Positions 13,031-23,849 of a DNA stretch of 64,000 nt are shown here, one piece after another. The stretch is from positions 44,672,576 to 44,736,575 of the forward strand of contig CM054151.1 of the NCBI GenBank assembly GCA_028751875.1, written 5' to 3'. The position numbers and the translations under genes were made by a program. This DNA is from Rapana venosa (taxonomy: Eukaryota; Mollusca; Gastropoda; Neogastropoda; Muricidae). Each line of letters starts with the position of its first letter. Position 1 is the first letter of the stretch. The notes under the pieces are model-generated. The model worked only from the letters and a program-made list of their open reading frames with translations, searched no databases and was not told the DNA's origin.

Positions 13031-13270
13031 AACTTGGCGGATATTCTTATAATGTTGCATTCAATTTAATGGTCCCCCCCCTCCCCAGCTTTTCTGAATT
13101 TTGTTGATTTGTTCAAGGTAGAGTTTCCACACTTTTTGTCGGTTGTTTATGCTTTCTGTTGTTTTTATTTCTTCTGTGTTTAAATAATTCCAGTTTGTTT
13201 TCTTTGGGGGAGAAACGTAAAAAGGCCTTTATTGTACCTAACTATTTACCCATTAAAGATTCAATCAATT
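13031..13270. other. Unassigned sequence between repeats
   Basis: T-rich unique sequence ending in a short (CAAT)n run at about 13261-13286. No coding or RNA signal seen. Confidence 0.5.
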
Positions 13271-13285
13271 AATCAATCAATCAAT

Positions 13286-13990
13286 CTCTTCTTCTTAATT
13301 CTTCTTCTTCGCAATTTTCTTTTTCTTCTTCTCTTTTTCTTCTTCTTCTTTTCTTCTTTTTCTTCTTCTTCTTCTTCTTCTCTTCTTCTTCTTCTTATTC
13401 TTCTTCTTCTTCTTCTTCTTCTTCTTCTTTTTCTTCTTCTTCTTCTTCTTCTTTCTTCGCAATTTTTTCTTTTTCTTCTTTCTTCTTCTTCTTCTTCCTC
13501 TTCTTCTTCTTCTTCTTCCCTCTTTTCTTTTCTTCGCATTCTTCTTCGCAAATTTTCTACTTCTTTTCTTCGCAATTCCCTTCTTCTTCTTCTTCTTTTC
13601 TTCGCAATCTTTTTTCTTCTTCTCTTCTTCTTCCATTTCTTCTTCATTTTCTTCCTTCTTCTTTCTTCTTCTTCTTCCCCCTTCTTTTCTTCTTTTCGCA
13701 TCCTCTCGCATTTCTTTTCTTCTTCTTCGCAATTCTTCTCGCAATCTTCTTCGCCTTTTTTCTCTTCCTCCCCCTTTTTTTTTCTTCCCACTTCTAAAAA
13801 TTATGCTCACTTTTTTCATCCTTCTCTTCACTCCTCTCTTTTTTTGCCTTGGTGTTTTCTTCTTCTCCTCCCTCTTCCCTTTTTCTTCTCCACCTTTTTG
13901 TTCTCCTCCTCGTCTCTTCACAGTTTCCTCCTCTTCTTCTCCTTCCTTCCCCCCTCCCTTTTTCCTATTCTTTTTTTTTGTCCCCCTCTC
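13286..13990. repeat. 700-bp polypyrimidine (CTT)n tract with TTCGCAA interruptions
   Basis: The plus strand is almost wholly pyrimidine. (CTT)n dominates the first 480 bp and irregular CCCTTTT the rest. The main interruptions are repeated CGCA-containing words (TTCGCAATTTTC, TTCGCAATCTT, TCTCGCATTTC) at about 13309, 13457, 13535, 13547, 13570, 13602, 13696, 13706, 13727, 13739 and 13750. A mirror-symmetric polypurine/polypyrimidine tract of this length could form triplex (H-) DNA. The 291-residue plus frame and the Arg/Lys/Glu-rich minus frames are read-throughs of this repeat. Confidence 0.9.
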
Positions 13991-14364
13991 CTTTCCCTTT
14001 CCTTCTATTCATCGCTTTTATGTCAGACTACTCTGAACTTGCTGTGTTGTACAGTGTTTCTTATGATTATTGTGTTGTTCTCTGTGTGTAAGAAAGGAGA
14101 TCAATAAAAGAAAATCCATATGGCTCATGTTTTGTTTCTTTCTCTTTATGCCTTGGTAAACCCTGCCGCATGAATGAGTGCTGTGATTATTTGGCACAGT
14201 CATCTTCTTTTAAATTGTAAAGTCTTTCTGTATTCTTCCTCCCCGTCACAAACCCCTCATCCCCTTTCCGTGTTCTCTCTCTGACTCCTTTGTTTTTTGT
14301 TCTTTCTTGTTCTTTTTTTTCCTTTTTTTAAAAAAAAAAAATTTCAGTGTAAATAGAAGGAGCC

Positions 14365-14575
14365 CTTTCAACATCACAGACAAGCGCTCGAGTGGAACCC
14401 GCAGGGGGAAAAAGGAAGAGAGGGCGCCCCAAACAGACCTGGAGGAGAAGCCTGCCCTAGTGAGCTGAGAGACTCCAGCCTGACATGGAAGAGGCCAAGA
14501 CCCTTGCCAGGACAGGAGAAGGTGGAGGGACGCTGTTTAGGCCCTATGCTCCGCTAGGAGCTATAAAGGGAAAAA
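14365..14575 (+). mobile_element. LINE ORF2 C-terminal remnant
   Basis: Plus-frame pieces read like the end of an invertebrate LINE ORF2. A KRGRPKQTWR-like segment at about 14395-14445 is followed by an LTWHQ/AQDR-like segment and then by RDAVxALCSARSYKGK at about 14525-14575, with frame breaks between. Elements of this kind end with a short tail after an LCS-type motif, as here. Only about 70 residues remain, with no RT core. The region from 13990 to 14365 is T-rich sequence without other signal. Confidence 0.6.
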
Positions 14576-14727
14576 GAAAGAAAAGAAGAAAAAGAATTTT
14601 TATGATAAATTTTCTTTCGATTTTCTTGTTTCATTTTGTTTTTTTTTTCCCCTTTGTATTTGTTCTTTGTTGTGTGGTTTTATTTGTCTTCATTCTCATA
14701 TTCACTTTTATTTCATTTGGTTTCTTA

Positions 14728-14733
14728 CACACA

Positions 14734-14771
<38 letters not shown>

Positions 14772-15015
14772 CCCACACACACACAACACACACAACCACA
14801 CACACACACACAAAATCTGATATCATCCTAAATCATGAGAATGACATTTGACACTGTTCGGCACTAAGTCCGTCCAAAACACATATAAGCTGTGCTCTCT
14901 CACCCAAAAAAACCAGGGAGAGAGACAGAGAAGGGAAAGAGAGATAGGGAGAGAGAGAGGGGGGAGAGAGAGAGGGAAAGAGAGGGGGGGAGAGAGAGAG
15001 GGTGGGGGAGAAGAG
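14728..15015. repeat. (CA)n then (GA)n microsatellites
   Basis: (CA)n occupies 14728-14814 and a purine (GA)n tract occupies 14920-15015, with about 100 bp of unassigned sequence between them. The contig ends 85 bp later. Confidence 0.9.
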
Positions 15016-15100
15016 TCAGGGTATGCTGTGTCTGTGTGTGTATGGAAAGCTGCTCTAGGAAATTTAAATTTTCTTAGGTGTTGTGTGCCATGCGTGGGGT

Positions 15101-15600
15101 NNNNNNNNNNNNNNNNNNNNNNNNNNNNNNNNNNNNNNNNNNNNNNNNNNNNNNNNNNNNNNNNNNNNNNNNNNNNNNNNNNNNNNNNNNNNNNNNNNNN
15201 NNNNNNNNNNNNNNNNNNNNNNNNNNNNNNNNNNNNNNNNNNNNNNNNNNNNNNNNNNNNNNNNNNNNNNNNNNNNNNNNNNNNNNNNNNNNNNNNNNNN
15301 NNNNNNNNNNNNNNNNNNNNNNNNNNNNNNNNNNNNNNNNNNNNNNNNNNNNNNNNNNNNNNNNNNNNNNNNNNNNNNNNNNNNNNNNNNNNNNNNNNNN
15401 NNNNNNNNNNNNNNNNNNNNNNNNNNNNNNNNNNNNNNNNNNNNNNNNNNNNNNNNNNNNNNNNNNNNNNNNNNNNNNNNNNNNNNNNNNNNNNNNNNNN
15501 NNNNNNNNNNNNNNNNNNNNNNNNNNNNNNNNNNNNNNNNNNNNNNNNNNNNNNNNNNNNNNNNNNNNNNNNNNNNNNNNNNNNNNNNNNNNNNNNNNNN
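15101..15600. other. Assembly gap (500 N)
   Basis: Exactly 500 N, the same size as the gap at 48614-49113, so the number is a placeholder and the true distance is unknown. Confidence 1.
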
Positions 15601-15665
15601 TTAAAATTTTTATGTACCGTGAATCTTGTAAAAAAAAACAATCAAAAGCGTTTTGCACTCAATCA
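15601..15665 (-). mobile_element. Retroposon 3' tail remnant
   Basis: The sequence resembles the shared 3' end seen at 17100 and 30957. Plus-strand reading gives TTTTTATGTACCGTGAATCT, then a degraded TTGTAAAAC...CAAAGCG segment. Only the tail is visible because the N gap cuts the element. Confidence 0.5.
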
Positions 15666-15717
15666 TTTACACGCATGCAACTCCCCTTAAACATAATGAA
15701 CAACTATTTCAAATCCA

Positions 15718-16658
15718 TGCGCGCGCACGCACGTACGCACGCACAAACACACACACACAAAATAATTACATCATCCCCCATTGTCATTGATCATCATGCA
15801 ATTAATACACTCTATTGCAATACATAGCAATAACTAGGTAAAATTATCCAGATTTTTCCTTTTCCCATTCTGCACATTTTTGTTTCAAAATAATATTAAT
15901 CAGTTTGACACTTCTCTTCCTTTCAGGGAAGTGTACAGCCTTTAAAGCCAAGGAAGCGGCTGTGGGCCTCTGCTTTGCTATTGCGGTCCCTTCTGCTTTC
16001 TGAATCAGAGAACACCACACACACACACATACACACAACCACAAGTCACATACCACACAATTCACACACACAGACACACAACACAGAACATAGACGGCGC
16101 GCGCGCACACACACACACCCCACACACACCACACACCCCAAAACACAACACACACACACACACACACACAAAACACACACACACATACACACGTTCATTG
16201 TCTATGTCACGCTCGCTGGTGTTAAAAGCTTTCAAAACTTTTCTCTCTCACACACACACGCGCACACCAGCGCGCGCGACACACACACAACACACACACG
16301 CAAACACACATAAGCTCATATACCACACAATTAACACACACACACACATACGCACCCCACGCACGCACACTACACACACACACACACACAACACCCCACA
16401 CACACACACACACAACACACACAACACACACACACACACGCACACACACACACACACACACTCTCTCACTCTCTCTCACACACACACAACATAAGCTCAT
16501 ATACCACACAATTCACACACACACACACCAACGCACCCACACCACACACACAACACACACAACACACACACACACACAACACACACACACACACACACAC
16601 CACACACACCCCACTCTTCTCTCTCTCTCTCTCTCTCTCCTGTCTCTCTCTGTCTCTG

Positions 16659-16691
<33 letters not shown>

Positions 16692-16765
16692 ACACCACAC
16701 ACACACACCACACACACACACAACACACACACACACCACACACACACCACACACCCCACACACCC
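15718..16765. repeat. (CA)n-rich field with CT blocks
   Basis: There is a short CA/CG array at 15718-15760. About 240 bp of unassigned sequence (15765-16010) follows. Then 750 bp of CA-rich repeat (16013-16765) contains CACG, CACC and CTCT variants and a CT block at 16615-16672. A segment near ATAAGCTCATATACCACACA occurs twice, at about 16310 and 16490, so part of the field is a tandem duplication with a period of about 180 bp. Confidence 0.85.
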
Positions 16766-16969
16766 CATGATTACAGCTGTGGAAATGTTCCAGAAGGTTT
16801 TGGTGGTAGGATGGCCTCAGAAAAAAGTCGGATCGTTTAGCTACAGCAGAGCAGAATGGGAGAGTTGGGGTTTGATAGTGCTTTTTAAAAAAATGATGAT
16901 TCCCTCATTAGTTTAACAAAAGTATACCAGTTAACATGAAGCAATCTGTAAAAACATTGTAGGTGGCAG

Positions 16970-18235
16970 TAAACACGTTCATAGTCATAACACGTCCATA
17001 GTCATAAAGTTCATTTTGTAGTAGTAGTGTTAGTTGTAGTAGTAGTAGTAGTGTTAGTAGTTAATAATAATAATAATAATAATTTAAAAATAATGGGATG
17101 GGAAATTTTTATAGCGCTGAATCTTGCAAAACAACAAATCAAAGCGCTCAGATGACATGATTTTTTTTATATCGAGGATAATGGAATAAGCATCAGGTGC
17201 TTTTTTTTTAAAATCGAGTCCCGTGAGTATGCAGTTTTGTAAAATTTTGTCATAACACGTCGATATAGTCATAACACGTTTATTTATAGTCATAAAACTC
17301 TGTAACAACACGTTCTATATAGTCATAACAAATTCATATAGTCATAAAAAATTCATGTCATAACTCGTTCATAATATAACATGTTCATAGTCAAAAAAGT
17401 TCATATAGTCCCTAACCGTTCATATAGTCATAACACATCCCTAGTCACATGTTATATAGTCATGACACTTCATATAGTCATAACACATTCATAAACATAA
17501 CACGTTCATAGTCATAACACGTTATTAGTCATAACACGTTCATATAGTCATAACACGTTCATATAGTCATAACACGTTCATATAGTCATAACACGTTCTA
17601 TAGTCATAACACGTTATATTCATAACACGTTCATATAGTCATAAAGTTCATAGTTATAACACGTTCATATAGTCATAACACGTTTTATAGTCATAACACG
17701 TTCATTAGTCATTAACACGTTCATATAGTCATTTGCACGTTCTATAGTCATAACCGTTCATATAGTCATAACACGTTCATGTCATAACCGATCATTTAGT
17801 CATAAAACGTTCATAGTCATAACACGTTCATATAGTCATAACACGTTCATATAGTCACAACACGTTATAGTCTAACACGTTCTATAGTCATAACACGTTC
17901 TTTATAGTCATAACACGTTCATAGTCATAACACGTTCATATATTCATAACACTTTCCCCTATAGTCATAGTACGTTCATAGTATAACACGTTCCATAGTA
18001 ATAACACGTTCATAGACATAAAAGTCCTATAGTCAAAAAACCGTTCATATAGTCATAACACGTTCATATGGTCATAACACGTTCGTATAGGCATAACACG
18101 TTCATATAGTAATAAACACGTTCATATAGTCATAACACGTTCATTAGTCATAACACGTTCATATAGTCTAACCGTCAATCATAACACGTTCAATAGTCAT
18201 TAACACGTATCATAGTCATAACCGTCAATGTCCCC
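16970..18235. repeat. 19-bp minisatellite, unit CATAACACGTTCATATAGT
   Basis: Dozens of tandem copies of the 19-bp unit and a 17-bp variant lacking one AT step (CATAACACGTTCATAGT) fill about 1 kb. Copies are imperfect: lost A of ACACG, AAAGTTC for ACACGTTC, or CGTT for CGTTC. A nested retroposon fragment at 17025-17255 splits the array, with a few units before it at 16970-17020. The array lacks conserved repeats separated by unique spacers, so it is not a CRISPR array. The 16766-16970 interval has unassigned unique sequence. Confidence 0.95.
17025..17255 (-). mobile_element. Retroposon 3' fragments nested in the minisatellite
   Basis: Two shared retroposon tails lie back to back, both on the minus strand. 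Their (GTA)/(AAT)n tails fall at 17030-17085. One contains the AGCGCT / CAAATCAAAGCGCTCAGAT module (about 17105-17155). The other contains ATATCGAGGATAATGGAATA followed by AGCATCAGGTGCT and GTATGCAGTTTTGTAAAATT (about 17168-17250). The last module is the 3' part of the SINE seen complete at 28543-28900. Minisatellite units restart immediately after TTTTGTCAT. Confidence 0.7.
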
Positions 18236-18530
18236 CCCCCCCCACCCCACCCACCAACACCTCCCACACAAACCCCCCCCCCACACCCCCCCCCCCCCCC
18301 CCACACCCCCGCCCCAAACCCCCCCCCCACACCCCCCACACAACCCCAACCACCCCCCCACCCCCCACACCACACCCCCCCCCACCCCCCCCCACCCCCC
18401 CCCCCGCCCCCCCCCCCCCCCCCCACACACACAACACAACAGCACACACCCCCCCCTCCCCCTTCCACACAGACACAACACAACCCCCCCCCCTCCCACC
18501 CATCCTACCCCCACCACACACACACCACAC
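18229..18530. repeat. C-rich tract (G-rich on minus strand)
   Basis: About 300 bp consist of C runs separated by A, CA or ACA, so the minus strand carries many G runs of four or more. Several runs occur within any 30-bp span, which permits G-quadruplex and i-motif formation. It begins directly after the minisatellite. Confidence 0.9.
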
Positions 18531-18619
18531 ACACACCGACACCACACACACAACACACACACACAACACACACACCAGACACACACACACACAACACACA
18601 CACAACACACACAAACACA

Positions 18620-18680
<61 letters not shown>

Positions 18681-18893
18681 CACACACAACCCCACACACA
18701 CACACAACAACACACACACACACCACACACACACACAGACACACCCCATACACACACACACAACATACACACAACACACACACAGACACAACACACAAAC
18801 ACACACACACAGACCAAAAACACACAACACAACACACACACAACACAACACAGACACACAACACAACACCCCACACACAACACACACAAATAA
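18531..18893. repeat. (CA)n microsatellite
   Basis: CA-rich repeat with a pure core at about 18618-18680 and CAA/CCA variants around it. It is continuous with the C-rich tract on its left. Confidence 0.95.
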
Positions 18894-18894
18894 T

Positions 18895-19555
18895 AAATAA
18901 TAATACATGGAACTTATATAGCGCTTTTATCTTGAAAGGGACAAATCAAAGCGCATGCATTCAACCTAATCTTACACAGTCATGCAATCAATGATAAATG
19001 ATCAATAGTTTAAACAAACAGGAATTTGCAAACATAGTGCGCTGCAGACAAAATCTATGAAATAAAATTTCAATAGTCAAATTTTTACAGAAGCACACAC
19101 ACACACTCACTTAGGCCCTATACTTTAGCAGGGTGATTGGACATGGGTTAGTGAGGGTGGGATAGCTCTGATATGAAACCTGAGGGGGGAAATCTTAGGT
19201 TTGAAATAAATATGTCTTGAGGCTGGATTTAAAAGTGTCATAACTAGGTTTCTGGCGAAGAGAGAGAGGGAGCTCATTCCAGGTCGATGGACCCGAAAAT
19301 AGAGAAAGAGCGGCGGCCAACAGTGGATTGGTTGAATCTAGGTATTCGTAGGCACAAGGTATCTGCAGCAGAGCGGAGGGAACGTAAAGGAGTGTACAGG
19401 TTAAGACATTCACAGAGGTAGGAGGGTGCAGTTTTGTGGAGACATTTGTAACAGAGGGTACTGATCTTATATTCTACTCTCTGTGGCACAGGCAGCCAGT
19501 GGAGAGATCGCAAGAGAGGGGTAATGTGCTCAGATTCAACATTCACAACATAACA
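18895..19555 (-). mobile_element. 5'-truncated LINE: RT C-terminal domain, 3' UTR and tail
   Basis: On the minus strand from 19555 to 19195 the translation is the familiar C-terminal region of a LINE polyprotein. It runs through HITPLLRSLHWLPVPQRVEY, YKCLHKTAPSYL, TPLRSLRSAAD and WNELPLSLRQ to a terminus near SSLKTYLFQT, with one frame shift near 19280. Relatives use this region just before the stop codon. A 3' UTR of about 230 bp follows and ends with CGCTTTGATTTGTCCC and AGCGCTATATAAGTTCCAT at about 18905-18955, then an (ATT)-like tail at 18893-18903. The RT core and endonuclease are absent, as expected from 5' truncation during target-primed reverse transcription. Confidence 0.85.
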
Positions 19556-19675
19556 CACACACATATACACACACACAACACATACACACATAATTATATA
19601 CACACACACAGAGACTCACCGTTCGAGCGGTGTGGGGAGAAGGTAGGCTGAACGAACTGCACTGAGGTCAGGGCG

Positions 19676-19735
19676 ATGACCATCACCATCACCATCAGCA
19701 TCATCAGCACCAGCATCAGCAAAGAGCTGCCAGGA
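19676..19735. repeat. Short (CAT)n microsatellite
   Basis: ACCATC/AGCATC units over about 60 bp, next to the large (CA)n field. Confidence 0.8.
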
Positions 19736-19785
19736 AGAAGCAGGCATGGATTCTTGGAGCCCATCTTCTTCCCCTTCTGCCTTCA

Positions 19786-19808
19786 CACACACACACACAC
19801 ACAACACA

Positions 19809-19842
<34 letters not shown>

Positions 19843-19992
19843 AAAACACACACACACACACACACTACACACACACAAACACACACACACACACACACAT
19901 ACAACACACACACACATACAACACACACACCACACATACAACACACACCACACACACATACAACACACACACACCACACATCAAAAAACAAA

Positions 19993-20090
<98 letters not shown>

Positions 20091-20212
20091 ACACACACAC
20101 ACACATACAGCACACACAACACACCCCACACACATACAACACACACACAACACACATACAAACACACACACACACACACACACACACCACACAACACACA
20201 TACAACACACAC

Positions 20213-20259
<47 letters not shown>

Positions 20260-21105
20260 TGTGGAAAAGATGACAAAATTTACAAAACACATGGGAACTG
20301 GATGTAAAAAAAAGCACATGAGTGCTTATTCCATTATCCTCGATATAAAAGAATAAATAAATAAATGAAAAACACTCTCTCTCACACACACACACATAAC
20401 AACACAAACATAAGCAAGCGCGCACGCACGCACGCACGCACACACACTCACGCACACGCACGCGCGCGCGCGCACACACACACACAAATAACACACACGC
20501 ACGCGCCCGCACATACACCATACAACACACACACACAACACCACACACACAACAACCACATACACTCACACACAACATACAACACACACACACATACAAC
20601 ACATACACAACACACACACACACACACCACATACAACCACACACCAACACACATACAACACACACACAACACACACAAACACACACACAACACACACACA
20701 CAACCACACATACAACACACACACAACACACACATACAAAACACACACACACACACCACACACACACACCACACATACAACACACACACAATACACATAC
20801 CAACACACACACACACATACAACACATACACACACACCACACACATACAACCACACACACATACAACACTACACACACACCACACACATACAACACACCA
20901 CACACACACACACACACACATACAACACACACACACACAACATACACACATACAACACCACACACAAAACACACACACACATACAACACACACACATACA
21001 ACACACACAGACACACACAACACACACACATACAACACACACACATACAACACACACACATAGAACACACACACACCACACACACACACACACACCACAC
21101 ACAAC

Positions 21106-21141
<36 letters not shown>

Positions 21142-21145
21142 AATG
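19786..21145. repeat. 1.35-kb (CA)n field with (ACAT) and (CACG) variants
   Basis: Almost uninterrupted CA-rich sequence with ACAT, CCACA and CGCA variants. The pure block is at about 20000-20090. A SINE tail interrupts it at 20255-20365. Frames of 226-425 residues composed of His/Thr or Cys/Val are artefacts. Units such as CACACATACAACACACACAC recur, so array length is unlikely to be right in a draft assembly. Confidence 0.95.
20255..20365 (+). mobile_element. SINE 3' end inside the (CA)n field
   Basis: It reads GACAAAATTTACAAAACACA, then AAGCACATGAGTGCTTATTC, CATTATCCTCGATATAAAAG and an (AATA)n tail. This is the last 100 bp of the SINE family seen on the minus strand at 28543-28900. The AAGCAC-ATGA-GTGCTT part can form a small stem-loop. 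Confidence 0.8.
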
Positions 21146-21149
21146 GCTT

Positions 21150-21262
21150 CAGTGGGGAATGGGTGTGTGTGTGTGTGTAGGGGGGGGGGGGGAAGCTAAT
21201 GCATTGCTTATTCAATGTACCATCTGGAAATAAAAAGTTGACTTGACTTGACTTGACTTCAC
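21150..21262 (+). mobile_element. Retroposon 3' end with (CTTGA)n tail
   Basis: It contains GCATTGCTTATTCAATGTAC, CATCTGGAAATAAAAAGTTG and a (ACTTG)n tail. The same end occurs at 39353-39420, and a relative with the same tail at 47090-47315. A (GT)n/G-run block (21163-21193) lies inside. Only the 3' end is recognisable. Confidence 0.65.
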
Positions 21263-21409
21263 ACACACATCCCCCCCCCCCCCCCCCCACACACACATAT
21301 ACACCCCTCCCCTTCACACACATACACACACGAAGACGTCAGTCAATTCACATATCAGCTCTAAGGTCATCTTCGGTGCTGTCTATAAATTAATCAAGAC
21401 CTGAGCTGA

Positions 21410-21411
21410 TT

Positions 21412-21477
<66 letters not shown>

Positions 21478-21478
21478 A
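21410..21478. repeat. (CAAT)n microsatellite
   Basis: About 17 copies of the tetranucleotide CAAT/ATCA. Confidence 0.95.
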
Positions 21479-21559
21479 AGACTACCATCATTATCTCAAC
21501 AAACAGAGAAATGCATTGTGGGGTGACAAGCCATATATTGTAAGAACAATCATGAACAA

Positions 21560-21592
21560 AATATGATGACGATAACAGCAATATTAACAACA

Positions 21593-21624
<32 letters not shown>

Positions 21625-21763
21625 GATTATGACAGCGACGATAATGATGATGATAATAATAATGATAATTACAAAAAAAACCCCAACAACAACAATAACA
21701 ACAACAATAGTAATAATGATGATGGTTATAATAACAATAATACAAAATAATAATAATGATGAT

Positions 21764-21794
<31 letters not shown>

Positions 21795-21955
21795 TATAAT
21801 AATATAATAATAATAATAATTATAATACTAATAATAATAATAATAATTATAATAATAATAATATTATTAATAATAATAACAACAACAACAACAATGACAA
21901 CAACGATGACGAATAATAATATAATAATAATAATAATTATAATAATAATAGATTT
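21560..21955. repeat. (AAT)n / (AAC)n / (GAT)n trinucleotide block
   Basis: Nearly 400 bp of AAT, AAC and ATG trinucleotides in mixed order. Ile/Asn/Thr-only frames in both directions are artefacts. Confidence 0.95.
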
Positions 21956-21997
21956 CAGCTATGGTTCATCTTCGTTCCTGTCTATACAAATCAAGAC

Positions 21998-22195
21998 AGC
22001 GGACGTACAGCCGAGTGGTTAAGACCGTTTGACTGAAATCACGTGGGTCCATGAAGTCGTGGGTTCGAATCTCGACGGCGTTCTGGGGGGGATGGTGGGG
22101 GTGGGGGGTGTGGGGGTGGGAAGAGGTTACGATCTTCCAGGTCAACTTCAAATACAGACTGCCAGTGCCTTAATTCCCTATGTATATTATATATA

Positions 22196-22229
<34 letters not shown>

Positions 22230-22325
22230 TACATATACAATATATATTATTTATATTTATATATATATATATATATTATATATATATACACACACACACA
22301 CACAAACAGAAGATCAACGTTTCAG
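21998..22325 (+). mobile_element. tRNA-derived SINE with an (AT)n expansion inside
   Basis: The head is class II tRNA-like (Ser/Leu type): ACAGCCGAGTGGTTAAGACC (box A) at about 22006-22025 and GTGGGTTCGAATCTCGACGG (box B) at about 22058-22077, with a long variable arm between. The body contains GATCTTCCAGGTCAACTTCA and CAGACTGCCAGTGCCTTAAT, followed after the repeat by AACAGAAGATCAACGT. As I recall, this matches a SINE type common in gastropods in which a short TGTGTAT segment stands where about 110 bp of (AT)n (22178-22290) is found here. The G-rich stretch at 22083-22120 is also an expansion. Confidence 0.7.
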
Positions 22326-22352
22326 TGTGTGTGTGTGCGCGCGCGCGCGTGT

Positions 22353-22406
<54 letters not shown>

Positions 22407-22412
22407 CTCTCC
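22326..22412. repeat. (GT)/(GC)/(CT)n microsatellite
   Basis: GT then GCGCGC, then (CT)n from about 22353 to 22412. Confidence 0.9.
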
Positions 22413-22424
22413 AAGCTACGCCAA

Positions 22425-23150
22425 CACACAAACAAAACAAAACCACACCACACCAAATTAACTTAAACCCAAACAATGCACACCACAACCACACCACAAC
22501 AATCCAAACCAAATCAACTAAAACAAACCCAACCAACAAACCATACCACACCAAACCCAACCACCCCACACCACACCACCACACCACACAACCAAAACAA
22601 CACCAAACCAAACCCAAACCACCTCACACCACACCACACACGCACCAAACAAAACAACACCAAACCAAACCACCTCACCCCACCAACCACACTAATACCA
22701 CACCATACCAAACCAAACCAAACCAGCACCACACATCACCAAACCAAACACACACAATACCAAACCAAACCAACGCACACCACCACAATACCACACCAAA
22801 ACAAACACCCCACAAACCCCCACCACACCAAAACAAACACCACACAACACTACACCACACCAACACCAACACCAACACCAACACCACACCACACCAAATC
22901 AAATGAAGACAAACAAACTCCAGCCTTCCTCTCTCTGTAATTTTAGTCTATAATATGATAACAATACACCACACCAACCACGCCACACCATAACCACACC
23001 AACACCACACCACACCACAACCACACCAACACCACAACACTACACCACACCAACACCAACACCACACCCAAATCAAAAGAAAGCAAAACAGCTCCAACTT
23101 CTTCTCTCTGAAGCTACTAGTCAATAATGCAAATGATAACAATAACTGTA
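22425..23150. repeat. ACCA/AACC-rich satellite with a duplicated 80-bp segment
   Basis: Units such as ACCAAACC, ACACC and ACCACACC form about 640 bp of A/C-only plus strand. Two related non-ACC segments interrupt or end it, at about 22888-22970 and 23068-23150. Both run from CAAATCAAA through a CTCCA...CTTC/CTCTCTG segment to ATGATAACAATA. The complex is therefore tandemly duplicated with a period of about 180 bp. Confidence 0.85.
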
Positions 23151-23396
23151 ATAGTTATTACTATATCCTGTAACTGCCTATCAAGCTGGTTTGTGGTATG
23201 GCAAGTACAACTCGAGGGTTCCCCAAAGCATTCAAGGTGTCAGCTAATAAAGTGGACATGGCTTGAGGCGTGAATGATATCCACAACCACTACTTGTATT
23301 GTATTAGTCATAGGAAGCTCCAGCTTTCTGGGAATTTTTTTTTACTTTTTTATTTTAAAGTCATGATTGATGCATCCGTATGAGATTGGTTGTGCA

Positions 23397-23675
23397 GAAT
23401 GAGAAGAGAGAGTGAGTGAGAGAGAGAGAGAGAGAGAGTGAGAGAGAGAGAAGAGAGGAAGAAGAGAGAGAGAGAGTGAGGAGAGAGAGAGGAAGAGAGG
23501 AGAGACGAGAGAGTAGAGAGAGAGAGGAGATGAGAGATAGGATGAGAGGAGAGAGAGAGAGAGAGAGAGAGATGAGAGATGAGATTGGAGAGTGAGAAGA
23601 GAGCGAGAGAAGAGAGAGAGAGCGAGGCAGAGAGACGAGACAAGAGAGAGAGAGGGCAGAGAGAAAGAAGAACTC
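23397..23675. repeat. (GA)n-rich tract
   Basis: Purine tract with GAGAT and GAAG variants. Unassigned unique sequence lies on both sides (23151-23396 and 23676-23845). The Ser/Leu-rich minus frames are artefacts. Confidence 0.95.
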
Positions 23676-23849
23676 GAAACTCCGAATCGATCGAATGGTT
23701 TATCCACAAAAAGGCCATTGGCCATACATGAAGGGGGTTGTCCGAACTGCTTGTATTTTGGTTTTAAAAAACACACACAGACAAGGTTACTGTATAACCA
23801 AAGTCAGCTACAAAAAAATCACTTAGGATAACATTATCTCTCTCTATTC

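Noticed and set aside
13232..14107. 291-residue Ser/Leu/Phe-rich plus frame and Arg/Lys/Glu-rich minus frames
   Set aside because: Read-through of the (CTT)n polypyrimidine tract.
16970..18235. Direct repeats suggesting a CRISPR array
   Set aside because: The 19-bp units are contiguous, imperfect and without unique spacers, in a eukaryotic repeat-rich setting. This is a minisatellite.
19676..21329. Very long His/Thr-rich or Cys/Val-rich open frames (up to 425 residues)
   Set aside because: They are three- or six-frame readings of (CA)n/(GT)n with no stop codon possible in the repeat. No gene.
21998..22077. Functional tRNA-Ser/Leu gene
   Set aside because: Box A and box B are good, but the acceptor stem does not pair and the sequence continues into a SINE body.
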